Below, piece after piece: positions 8,625 to 15,036 of a stretch of DNA of 26,479 nucleotides; within the stretch, counting starts at the first letter, position 1, and each line of letters starts with the position of its first letter. Under the pieces are notes generated by a model. The model worked only from the letters and a program-made list of their open reading frames with translations. It ran no database searches and was not told the origin of the DNA. The stretch spans positions 1 through 26,479 of the IMG/VR virus record IMGVR_UViG_3300033145_000557. One strand, 5' to 3'. The stretch comes from a virus. The position numbers and the translations under genes were made by a program.

Positions 8625-8697
8625 AACTTTTGGATGATGCTATAGCAGCAAAAGTTTCCGATGCTGTTTATGGCGCAGGATGGAATGGAGTGCCGGA
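8538..8697 (+). repeat. Perfect 80-bp tandem duplication inside the fibre gene
   Basis: Bases 8538-8617 and 8618-8697 are identical over 80 positions; each begins AAGGTAGAAC and ends GTGCCGGA. Eighty is not a multiple of three, so the duplication causes a frameshift, and exact removal restores one ORF from 7944 to 9148. It lies within an older in-frame 111-bp repeat: the AKVSDAVYGAGWNG unit begins at 8457, 8568 and 8648. Confidence 0.95.
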
Positions 8698-9148
8698 TAT
8701 TGCGCCCAGCAAGAATGCTGTTTATGATAAGGTAGAATTATTAGATGCATCCATCTCTGCAGCTGCGTCACGGGCAGAACAGGAAGCAGGGACAGAAGCT
8801 GCTAAATATGTAGCTCCAGCAACTCAACGATTTCATCCAAGCGCATGCAAGGCTTTTGTGGTATTCGATGGAGACCCGGTTGCGATTTTAGGCACTGATT
8901 ATAATGTAACTTCCATTACTGATTTGGGGGTTGGAGATTATAGGGTAACCTGGGACACTAATTTTTCCAATGTTAATTATGTTTGTATTGGGATGAATAC
9001 ATCAGCAGGATCTGGAGATAGTGAAACGATTTCCCAGAAAGCTGGAACACCTGCTGTAGGGGCAATAGACTTGCAATCAAGGCGAGCTTCAACTGGTGCA
9101 AGCATAGATCCTACCCATGTTTTCATAGCTGCATTTGGCGATCAATAA
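8600..9148 (+). CDS. Tail fibre protein, C-terminal part (frame broken)
   Basis: This open frame carries the rest of the fibre: the last repeat (AKVSDAVYGAGWNGVPDIAPSKNAVYDKVELL), a short coiled-coil-like segment (AAASRAEQEAG) and a C-terminal domain of about 110 residues. That domain (YVAPATQRFHPSACKAFVVFDGD ... VGDYRVTWDTNFSN ... HVFIAAFGDQ) is a common beta-rich tip domain of phage fibres. The ATG at 8600 has no good ribosome site (GCAGGATGG), so separate translation is doubtful. It more likely became separated from 7944-8624 by the 80-bp duplication. Making a whole fibre would need loss of one repeat copy or a frameshift during translation. Confidence 0.7.
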   Translation: MEWSAGKVELLDDAIAAKVSDAVYGAGWNGVPDIAPSKNAVYDKVELLDASISAAASRAEQEAGTEAAKYVAPATQRFHPSACKAFVVFDGDPVAILGTDYNVTSITDLGVGDYRVTWDTNFSNVNYVCIGMNTSAGSGDSETISQKAGTPAVGAIDLQSRRASTGASIDPTHVFIAAFGDQ

Positions 9149-9158
9149 GGAGAAAAAC

Positions 9159-9587
9159 ATGAATAAAAGAATAATCTATACACAAGATAATGGAGTTGTG
9201 GCAGTAGTTGTGCCAACAAAAGACATAGAGAAAACAATAGAAAGGGCTGTCTTGCCTTATACGGATTCATATGAAATTATAGACAAGTCTGAAATTCCAA
9301 CAGATAGAACATTTAGAAATGCATGGAAAAAAGATGGAAAAAAAATTAAAACAGATATGCCAAGAGCCAGAAATATTCATCTGAACAATATCCGCAAAAA
9401 AAGAGATAAGAGATTAAAGGAAAAAGATATTGAATGGCAAATTGCAATGGAAAAGGGCTTGACAGACAAAGCACAGGCTATCGCAACAGAAAAACAAACA
9501 CTAAGAGACATTCCACAAACCTTTGATTTAGATCAATATACAGAACCCGACGCCTTAAAAGATGCGTGTCCCGACGAATTAAAATAA
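9159..9587 (+). CDS. Fibre-associated phage protein (142 aa)
   Basis: The chosen start ATG 9159 has AAGGAG at 9148-9153. An upstream in-frame TTG at 9135 lies inside the fibre gene. The 142-residue protein has a central charged segment (DMPRARNIHLNNIRKKRDKRLKEKDIEWQIAMEKG) predicted to be helical, and ends with a TLRDIPQTFDLDQYTEPDALKDACPDEL motif. This ending is frequent in small proteins encoded directly after phage fibre genes. It may act as a fibre chaperone or be a minor tail component, but no such activity can be read from the sequence. Confidence 0.68.
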   Translation: MNKRIIYTQDNGVVAVVVPTKDIEKTIERAVLPYTDSYEIIDKSEIPTDRTFRNAWKKDGKKIKTDMPRARNIHLNNIRKKRDKRLKEKDIEWQIAMEKGLTDKAQAIATEKQTLRDIPQTFDLDQYTEPDALKDACPDELK

Positions 9588-9632
9588 TAATCTATTGGTC
9601 AATAGGAATGTTGAATCTGATCGGAGGCTGAA

Positions 9633-9890
9633 ATGGACAATCTTTTACAAACCGGAGGGGCCGGTGGTCTTGGGGCTGTTCTTGGAGCTTTGATTTCTTT
9701 TTTTGGTTTAAAAGATCGAATAATCACAGTGGATAAACGAGTTGATTCAATGGTAGAAAATGTAGTTTTCAAAGACTCTTGTAAATCAACGGTAAGTGGC
9801 ATACAAAGAGAACTTGACAGCCAGACAACCCTTATAACTGAAGTTAGAGACGACATTAAGGATATTTTAAAGGAGATGAAAAAGACGTGA
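9633..9890 (+). CDS. Small membrane-anchored lysis-module protein (85 aa)
   Basis: ATG 9633 follows CGGAGG. Residues 8-25 (GGAGGLGAVLGALISFFG) form one probable membrane segment. The rest is a polar helix with heptad-like spacing (TVDKRVDSMVENVVF, STVSGIQRELDSQTTLITEVRDDIKDILKEM). Such N-anchored coiled-coil proteins occur next to endolysin genes and may be accessory holins or spanin-like. It overlaps the endolysin gene by 4 bases (GTGA). No direct motif settles its role. Confidence 0.62.
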   Translation: MDNLLQTGGAGGLGAVLGALISFFGLKDRIITVDKRVDSMVENVVFKDSCKSTVSGIQRELDSQTTLITEVRDDIKDILKEMKKT

Positions 9891-10294
9891 AATACAAATA
9901 CGGCAAAAGATCCGAACTAGTATTGTCCGAAGTCAACTTCCCGCTGCAATTATTGGCACGTGAAATGCTGGCAATGGGAATTATGGACATAGCTGCAATT
10001 TGCGGAAGAAGAGGAAAAGAGGCCCAAGAAAAAGCTTTTGCAAAGGGCTATAGCAAGGCCAGGTGGGGGCAGAGCAAGCACAATGTGGAAGCTCCTGCAC
10101 TATCTGATGCACTTGATCTGGCTCCGCTGGTAAACGGCAAGATACCATGGAGTGAAGCTGACAGAGGTTTTGAATATTGGTATATTATGGGCGGTATGGC
10201 CATGGCTGTTGCTAAAAAATTAAGCTTAAATATTCAATGGGGTTATTATTTCAGTTTTCCGGATCTTGGACATTTTGAAAGCATAGAGGTGTGA
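9887..10294 (+). CDS. Endolysin, M15-type peptidase
   Basis: This 135-residue protein starts at GTG 9887, which overlaps the previous stop; AAAGGAG lies about 11 bases upstream. It matches the M15 (VanY / T5-endolysin-like) metallopeptidases of phages. The zinc-ligand pattern is visible as SKH (H65), DALDLAP (D77) and DLGHFE (H129, with catalytic E131). RRGKEAQEKAFAKGYSKARWGQ before the first His is also typical. These enzymes cut the L-Ala-D-Glu or D-Ala peptide bonds of peptidoglycan. The usual DxPHFE is DLGHFE here, a small change next to the ligand. There is no signal peptide, so export would depend on the holin. Confidence 0.87.
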   Translation: MKYKYGKRSELVLSEVNFPLQLLAREMLAMGIMDIAAICGRRGKEAQEKAFAKGYSKARWGQSKHNVEAPALSDALDLAPLVNGKIPWSEADRGFEYWYIMGGMAMAVAKKLSLNIQWGYYFSFPDLGHFESIEV

Positions 10295-10296
10295 AA

Positions 10297-10710
10297 ATGG
10301 ACATCATGGGAATAGGCACAGCGGTCATGGGTGCTATCGACACGGTAGCCGATAAGTTCTTTGTTGATGCCGCAGACAAGGAAAAGTTCAAGCTGGCAGC
10401 CCTAAGATTAAAACAAGAGGGCAAATTCAAAATAATCGAAAAACAGTTATCGGCCATAATTGCCGAAGCTCAAAGTAAGGACAAGTGGACATCCAGAGCA
10501 AGACCATCTTTTATGTATGTCATGTATGCTTTGATTCTTTTTTCAATCCCGCTTGGAATCTTAACTATTTTCAATCCTGAAGCTGCGGTATCTCTTACCG
10601 ATGGTGTGCAGGCGTGGCTCAATGCGATACCGAACGAATTATATACATTGTTCGGCGTTGGCTATCTTGGCTACACCGGAGCGCGATCATGGGATAAGAA
10701 TAAAAAATAA
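10297..10710 (+). CDS. Holin, three-TM (GTA-holin-like)
   Basis: ATG 10297 is preferred over the in-frame GTG 10291 because GAGGT sits 6 bases before it. The 137-residue protein begins with an amphipathic region (MGIGTAVMGAIDTVADKFF), then a charged helix (DKEKFKLAALRLKQEGKFKIIEKQLSAIIAEAQ), KDKWTSRARPSF, and two hydrophobic segments (MYVMYALILFSIPLGILTIF and LYTLFGVGYLGYTGARS). The W-x-SRARP motif before the first TM is typical of GTA/three-TM holins. It would form holes in the inner membrane so the endolysin upstream can reach the wall. Confidence 0.82.
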   Translation: MDIMGIGTAVMGAIDTVADKFFVDAADKEKFKLAALRLKQEGKFKIIEKQLSAIIAEAQSKDKWTSRARPSFMYVMYALILFSIPLGILTIFNPEAAVSLTDGVQAWLNAIPNELYTLFGVGYLGYTGARSWDKNKK

Positions 10711-11444
10711 TGAGTTTTCAAACCGACACCGACAAGCAGATCAAAAAGCTCAATCATCGATTGAATCAAATTGGTAGCAATGGCATTCCGCTTGCAGCAG
10801 CGGGAACATTAAATAACCAAGCATTTGAGTCACGGAAAACGTCAATCAGAGCATTTAAAAGAAAGCGGACTGTGCGCTCTAACTGGACAGAGCGTGGAAT
10901 GCTGTTTGAAAAGACACGAAGCGGAATCCCGATTAGACAGATGGAGTCCCGCAGCGGCAATATTCGGGACTATGCGGCTTTGCTCGAACATGGCGGAACC
11001 GTCAAGCCGGATGGTAGTATTTTGGAAATCCCGGCACTCGGTTCAAGAGTTTCAAAAAGCAAAAAGAAAAAAATAGCCAGAAGATTTAAATTAAGCCAGC
11101 TTGGAAAAGTGCGGCGGCTCCCCGAAATCAGCGGATCACCAACAAAACGGTTTGCGGCTATGCTTAATATCGCACGGAAAGAAAAGTATTACGGGCCGTT
11201 TATGATTACGAAGCAGGACGCAGGCGGCGAACGTTTACCGGTCGGTATCTTTAATCTTTCCGGCCACGGCAAGGGACGCAGGGGCGGCGGTCAAATAACA
11301 ATGCTCAGGAAGTTACAGGCAAGCGCATATGTTCAGGGCCGTCCCTTTATAGCTCCGGCAGGTAAACGGATTGGCGGCATAATGGATAAAATCTATATCA
11401 AGCAAGCCAAGCGAGTACTGGCAAAATTCGGCAGAGACATATAA
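10710..11444 (+). CDS. Basic phage protein, possible tail completion or morphogenesis protein
   Basis: This 244-residue protein is very basic (SKSKKKKIARRFKLSQLGKVRR) and is coupled to the holin by TAATG. Features seen are NNQAFESRKTSIRAFKRKRTVRSNWTERG near the N-terminus, YAALLEHGGTV in the middle, and IFNLSGHGKGRRGGGQ and GRPFIAPAGKR towards the end. The N-terminal ARK/R..WTxR layout and the LEHGG block recall minor tail proteins of the Z/HK97-gp10 class that finish the tail end. Such a gene is normally near the head-tail joining genes, so its place after the holin is unusual. The assignment is tentative. Confidence 0.5.
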   Translation: MSFQTDTDKQIKKLNHRLNQIGSNGIPLAAAGTLNNQAFESRKTSIRAFKRKRTVRSNWTERGMLFEKTRSGIPIRQMESRSGNIRDYAALLEHGGTVKPDGSILEIPALGSRVSKSKKKKIARRFKLSQLGKVRRLPEISGSPTKRFAAMLNIARKEKYYGPFMITKQDAGGERLPVGIFNLSGHGKGRRGGGQITMLRKLQASAYVQGRPFIAPAGKRIGGIMDKIYIKQAKRVLAKFGRDI

Positions 11445-11537
11445 TCAATCAGGTCGTGGCACCGTTCGGCCTTAAGCGCAAGTTCTTCCGGCGGGACAGC
11501 AGCGCAAATGGTGCATCTTCCTCCTGGGGCTGGATCA

Positions 11538-11582
11538 AGGCGGCTGGGCACCGCCTCCGGCCCCCCTCCCTTCCTTTTTTTT
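11538..11582 (+). terminator. Possible late-operon terminator
   Basis: AGGCGG (11538-11543) pairs with CCGCCT (11551-11556) over a 7-base loop. A C/T-rich run ending in eight T (11575-11582) follows about 18 bases later. The distance between stem and T run is longer than in a standard intrinsic terminator, so the call is weak. It lies about 95 bases after the last late gene. Confidence 0.3.
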
Positions 11583-11864
11583 GCCAAAAGGCAATTTACT
11601 CAAAAATCGCAACGCTCTCAAATGCCCTACAATCGACGATCTCATGACTCCCTACCCTATCCTATGCGTTTAAAATTACACACCCCTTAAAAGCGACACG
11701 TATTATCAATAAAAACAATCGCTTACAAGCACAGGGCAAAAAGCCCCTCCCCTCAATCCAAATCTAAAACAACCACTTGTTAATACCATAAACAATTAAA
11801 AACCATAAATCCCTTAATTAATTCGACCTATTTTTCGCAAAAAAAGAAGAAAACAGCCCTATTC

Positions 11865-11894
11865 AGCGAAAATGAGCGAAAATGAGCGTAAATC
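11865..11894 (+). repeat. Threefold 10-bp direct repeat (possible operator or origin)
   Basis: AGCGAAAATG occurs twice in a row (11865-11884), followed by the related AGCGTAAATC (11885-11894). The 10-base period places the units on the same face of the helix. It stands in A+T-rich DNA about 75 bases before the early promoter. Arrays like this are often binding sites for a repressor or an initiator protein; which applies here cannot be told. Confidence 0.5.
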
Positions 11895-11968
11895 TATAAA
11901 CTTAATTAGTTTGACCGCATATTTCCGGCTAACCACCTCTTATTACCCATAATCAGCCTCAACCGGGT

Positions 11969-11997
11969 TTGCATGATATAAATAAATATATTATATT
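11969..11997 (+). promoter_or_regulatory. Probable early promoter
   Basis: TTGCAT (11969-11974) and TATATT (11992-11997) are separated by 17 bases in strongly A+T-rich DNA. Transcription would begin near 12004 and enter the zinc-ribbon gene at 12027, whose AAAAGGAG is at about 12011-12018. All genes from 12027 to 23700 are closely packed behind it, so it may drive the whole early operon. The -35 box matches the sigma-70 consensus at 4 of 6 bases. Confidence 0.5.
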
Positions 11998-12026
11998 ATG
12001 ATCAACATTAAAAAGGAGCGAACAAA

Positions 12027-12179
12027 ATGCGACCGCTGAATAACGACACTTTCCGTATGTATTGCATGAAATGCGGAGCCGAAGATAAAAACGTCTCTGT
12101 ATCAAACACCGACCCGAGGTGCCGGAAGTGTGGGGGCAAGCTCGACTTTGCGCCGGTTGAAAAAAAGGTGGAGAAATGA
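12027..12179 (+). CDS. Small zinc-ribbon protein (50 aa)
   Basis: ATG 12027 follows AAAAGGAG. The 50-residue product has two CxxC knuckles, YCMKCG (C13, C16) and RCRKCGG (C32, C35), spaced as in zinc ribbons, with short basic and polar ends. As the first gene after the early promoter it may bind nucleic acid or a host protein, a common job of first-expressed phage genes. Its stop overlaps the next start (ATGA). Confidence 0.7.
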   Translation: MRPLNNDTFRMYCMKCGAEDKNVSVSNTDPRCRKCGGKLDFAPVEKKVEK

Positions 12180-12295
12180 TCATAAATCAAGAGAATAGAC
12201 GTCGAAGCAAGATCGGTATGTTTATTGACATTATGTTATTTGTTTTGATCGTATTTTTAGGATATGTGTCGGTTGTTATATTTTTATGTCTATAA
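12176..12295 (+). CDS. Tiny single-TM protein (39 aa)
   Basis: The start overlaps the previous stop by 4 bases. The product is a basic N-terminus (NQENRRRSK) and one hydrophobic helix to the end (MFIDIMLFVLIVFLGYVSVVIFLCL), so it is probably a single-span inner-membrane protein with its N-terminus in the cytoplasm. Such short phage membrane proteins can act in exclusion or host-membrane change. The evidence for it is coupling and composition only. Confidence 0.5.
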   Translation: MIINQENRRRSKIGMFIDIMLFVLIVFLGYVSVVIFLCL

Positions 12296-12307
12296 AGGAG
12301 AAAAGCA

Positions 12308-12700
12308 ATGATCAAAAAAGATGAAATCCCAACATTAGAAATTGACATGAATACTAAATGCTCAATCTGTTCAGAGAATGGCGTGACTAAAAGCGGGCTC
12401 TGCCTCAAGTGTGTGGCAAAAAAACTCAAAGGGCAAGCTATCGGCTATAGTATAATTCGGCAGGCACAAACTGAGTTATGTTACATGCTTGAAGAGTACC
12501 AGAAAGAAATAGATGAAGCCTATATCAAGGCCGATGGTGATTTGACAATAGCCCTGGGATTGAAAATGGCAGGAACCAGGATGGCGGGAGAGGTCGAATT
12601 AACAGTGTCGATCAACTTTGTCGAAAGCCGGATCAAACATGCTGTCAAAGTTACAGTGAACGAAAACCAGATGCAGCTACCGGGGATGGAAAACTCATGA
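12308..12700 (+). CDS. Hypothetical early protein with N-terminal zinc knuckles
   Basis: ATG 12308 has AAAGGAGA upstream. The 130-residue product has two CxxC pairs near the N-terminus (KCSICSENG, C18/C21; LCLKC, C32/C35). A helical middle part follows, then a C-terminal beta-rich segment (GEVELTVSINFVESRIKHAVKVTVNENQMQLPG). The C-terminal pattern is common among uncharacterised proteins encoded beside phage recombination genes. It may assist nucleic-acid work, but the function is not known. It overlaps the next gene by ATGA. Confidence 0.65.
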   Translation: MIKKDEIPTLEIDMNTKCSICSENGVTKSGLCLKCVAKKLKGQAIGYSIIRQAQTELCYMLEEYQKEIDEAYIKADGDLTIALGLKMAGTRMAGEVELTVSINFVESRIKHAVKVTVNENQMQLPGMENS

Positions 12701-12894
12701 AGCCAAACATCGAAAAGATCGAAATAGCCCTACGCAAATCCCGGAAATATATCAGGACGGTTGAAGCGTGGATAATGAGCGGACATCCAACAGATCTCCA
12801 AAAAGAACTTGCCGGGATTCTTAGGGATTTTACAGAGGGCGATGAAATCAAATCAATCGAAGATGCGCTTTTGGAATTAGGAATAATAATATAA
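12697..12894 (+). CDS. Small hypothetical early protein (65 aa)
   Basis: Coupled to the previous gene by an ATGA overlap. The product is mostly helical, with alternating charged and hydrophobic residues (MKPNIEKIEIALRKSRKYIRTVEAWIMSGH ... LQKELAGILRDFTEGDEIKSIEDALLELGI). No domain or motif is recognised. Location between the zinc-knuckle gene and the exonuclease suggests a role in the early replication block. Confidence 0.6.
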   Translation: MKPNIEKIEIALRKSRKYIRTVEAWIMSGHPTDLQKELAGILRDFTEGDEIKSIEDALLELGIII

Positions 12895-12902
12895 GGAAAA
12901 AT

Positions 12903-13805
12903 ATGCTTAAACAGGGAATATATTTAGACACGCCGGATAAAGAATATCGCTCATGGCCAGCGATAAATTACAGCTCGCTTTCAAAGTTCAATGAGTCTCA
13001 AGACCACGCCCTCATGGACTGGCCGTCTAAAAGCTACTTTGAAGAGGGCTCAGCTTTTGAGCTTTTAATAGAAGATCGGGCCAAAGGGACGAAAAAGTTT
13101 GCCGAGCGGTTTTTTCTTGCCGATGCGCCAGGTGCAATGCCGGAAGATTTAGCAGGTTGGATTGAGGGCGAAGAAAATCTTGAAACGAAATACCGCCTTA
13201 AAAAAGACGGTAGTCTTAATATGCAATCCAAGAGACTGCACGGTTGGCTTGACGCTTGTCGGGACAACCCGGGCATGATGCCGATGGGTAAAGACCAGAT
13301 GGAAATGCTCAACAAGATGGTTGATAATTTCATGCTTTGCAAACCCCTTCTAGACATGGGTTCTGAAAACACGTTAGCCGAAATCCTGCCGCATTGCGAT
13401 TTTCAGGTACCGGTGCTTTGGTATGCGGGTAAAATGCGAAAGAAGGCGCTGCTTGATTGCCTCTTTGAGACAACAGAACGGATATATATCTTTGACATCA
13501 AGACTGCCGCTGATTTAACCAGATATCCATACGCATTGAAAGACTATGGATGGATTCAGGAGGTACATTACACGGCCGGGATGAAATCTATTTTTCCGGA
13601 CAAAGAGATCGTGTGGCGGTTTTTGGTATCCTCAAAAGCCGAGCCGTGGCTTGCACAGCCATTTCAGGTCGATCCATACAGCATATCAAGCGGCGGCATG
13701 GAAGCATATTATGATTTGTGTAAGCGGTATCAAGCGTGGATTGACGAAGGGAAGCAGCCGAAGGGTTGGAAAGAACTTGAAAAAGTAAGGATATTTTTTG
13801 AATGA
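12903..13805 (+). CDS. PDDEXK-type exonuclease (DUF3799/RecE-like)
   Basis: This 300-residue protein begins YLDTPDKEYRSWPAINYSSLSKF, the usual opening of phage RecE/Cas4-like nucleases. A GSAFELLI motif (49-56) is where these proteins carry G-x-x-x-H. The PD-(D/E)xK core is seen as KALLDCLFE (D185) and IFDIKTA (D198, K200), followed by WIQEVHYTAG (Q219, Y223). Such enzymes resect double-strand ends to give single strands for annealing proteins. It is coupled (ATGA) to the RecQ-like helicase and lies 1.2 kb before a probable annealing protein, a fitting set for recombination. Confidence 0.82.
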   Translation: MLKQGIYLDTPDKEYRSWPAINYSSLSKFNESQDHALMDWPSKSYFEEGSAFELLIEDRAKGTKKFAERFFLADAPGAMPEDLAGWIEGEENLETKYRLKKDGSLNMQSKRLHGWLDACRDNPGMMPMGKDQMEMLNKMVDNFMLCKPLLDMGSENTLAEILPHCDFQVPVLWYAGKMRKKALLDCLFETTERIYIFDIKTAADLTRYPYALKDYGWIQEVHYTAGMKSIFPDKEIVWRFLVSSKAEPWLAQPFQVDPYSISSGGMEAYYDLCKRYQAWIDEGKQPKGWKELEKVRIFFE

Positions 13806-15034
13806 AACAGCATGAAATACTAAAAACCATCTTCGGCCATGATGAATTCCTGTCGATACAATCTTCTGTCATTGGCAGCGTTTTGGCGGGCAAAGATACG
13901 TTAGCAGTAATGCCGACCGGAGCCGGGAAATCTCTTTGTTATCAAATACCGGCACTGGTATTCGATGGCTTAACGGTTATTGTGTCACCGCTGATATCGC
14001 TGATGAAAGATCAGGTTGACCAGCTTTCAAAGCTAAATATTCCGGCCGCATTATTAAACAGCGCATTGTTAGTCAAGCCATACCGGGAGAATATCGCAAA
14101 GCTAAAGAGCGGTAAAACCAAAATGCTTTATGTAGCGCCTGAAACATTTTTAAAGCCGGACATTTTAGAATTATTATCATTGGCAAGCGTAAATTGTATA
14201 GCGGTAGATGAGGCACATTGCATATCAAAATGGGGTCATGATTTTAGGCCGTCATACAGAAGAATATCACAGGCAAGAAAGCTCTTTAAAAACGCCGTGT
14301 GTATTGCATTAACAGCAACGGCAACAGAGCAGGTCAGGTTCGATATTCAAAAGAACCTTGAATTTGTAAAAGAAAATGAGTTTATCGCATCATTTGACAG
14401 ACCAAATCTGCTGATCAGAATAACTGGCAAGTGGAATCCAGTGAATCAAACCGAAAGCATCATAAGAAACAATGATGGAAGTTCCGGGATTATATATTGT
14501 TCATCACGAAAAACGACCGAATATGTAAGCAGGGCTTTATGCGAGGTCGGGCTTTCCGCAATTCCGTATCATGCCGGGATGAAGGCCAAAGACCGTGCCA
14601 AAAATCAAGAATTATTTATGGGTGGAGAAATTAAAATAATAGTCGCTACAACAGCATTTGGCATGGGCATTGACAAGCCGAACATCCGGTTTGTTATACA
14701 TTATGATTTGCCACAGTCAATTGAGGGTTATTATCAGGAGATCGGGCGAGCCGGGAGAGATGGCCTGTTCTCAGATTGCACTATGTTATTCAGCTCTTCC
14801 GATGTTTCAAAAATAAAATGGGCTATTCAGTTCAAAAAAGACCACGCTCAAAAGTTGGCAAACATACACTTGAGGGATTTATTGCAATTCATCAAATCAG
14901 GATCATGCCGAAGGAAATTGCTATTGAAGTATTTTGGAGAAAGGTATTTACAAGAAAATTGTCAGATGTGTGATAATTGTCTCATGGCGATTAAAGCAAA
15001 CACAAACAAATCAATTAATCGAAAAAGGAGCTAA
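13802..15034 (+). CDS. recQ-like: RecQ-like ATP-dependent DNA helicase, short form
   Basis: This 410-residue protein has the full RecQ helicase core: MPTGAGKS (Walker A, 37-44), DEAH (136-139) followed by the aromatic-rich CISKWGHDFRP loop, ALTATAT (169-175), and QEIGRAGRDG late in the second lobe. A zinc-binding part follows (C369, C387, C390, C393). The protein stops soon after, so the winged-helix and HRDC domains of the host enzyme (about 600 residues) are missing. It unwinds 3'-tailed DNA and could feed ends to the exonuclease encoded just before it (ATGA overlap). RecQ genes are uncommon in phage operons. Confidence 0.9.
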   Translation: MKQHEILKTIFGHDEFLSIQSSVIGSVLAGKDTLAVMPTGAGKSLCYQIPALVFDGLTVIVSPLISLMKDQVDQLSKLNIPAALLNSALLVKPYRENIAKLKSGKTKMLYVAPETFLKPDILELLSLASVNCIAVDEAHCISKWGHDFRPSYRRISQARKLFKNAVCIALTATATEQVRFDIQKNLEFVKENEFIASFDRPNLLIRITGKWNPVNQTESIIRNNDGSSGIIYCSSRKTTEYVSRALCEVGLSAIPYHAGMKAKDRAKNQELFMGGEIKIIVATTAFGMGIDKPNIRFVIHYDLPQSIEGYYQEIGRAGRDGLFSDCTMLFSSSDVSKIKWAIQFKKDHAQKLANIHLRDLLQFIKSGSCRRKLLLKYFGERYLQENCQMCDNCLMAIKANTNKSINRKRS

Positions 15035-15036
15035 AA

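Larger units (their letters stand above)
11445..12026. other. Non-coding region between late and early genes
   Basis: This 582-base gap has no supported gene. Its left part (about 11450-11580) is clearly richer in G+C, with a weak hairpin and a run of T. The right part (11700-12000) is A+T-rich and carries a triple direct repeat and a probable promoter. Short open frames in the left part have no ribosome site or recognisable family. The layout suits a late-gene end followed by a control region for the early operon. Confidence 0.7.

Noticed and set aside
9135-9158. TTG start for the 9159-9587 gene
   Set aside because: It lies inside the fibre gene, while ATG 9159 has AAGGAG at the right distance.
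9592-9605. CTATTG-GT-CAATAG palindrome before the 9633 gene
   Set aside because: A two-base loop and six-base arms give little support for a terminator or operator.
11393-11690. Short open frames on both strands after the last late gene
   Set aside because: No ribosome site, family or coding pattern; some overlap the real gene end.
11734-11746. GGGC-AAAAA-GCCC hairpin as terminator
   Set aside because: Only four pairs and no T run after it.
11959-12429. Minus-strand open frames over the early leader
   Set aside because: They mirror the small + strand genes that have ribosome sites and zinc motifs.
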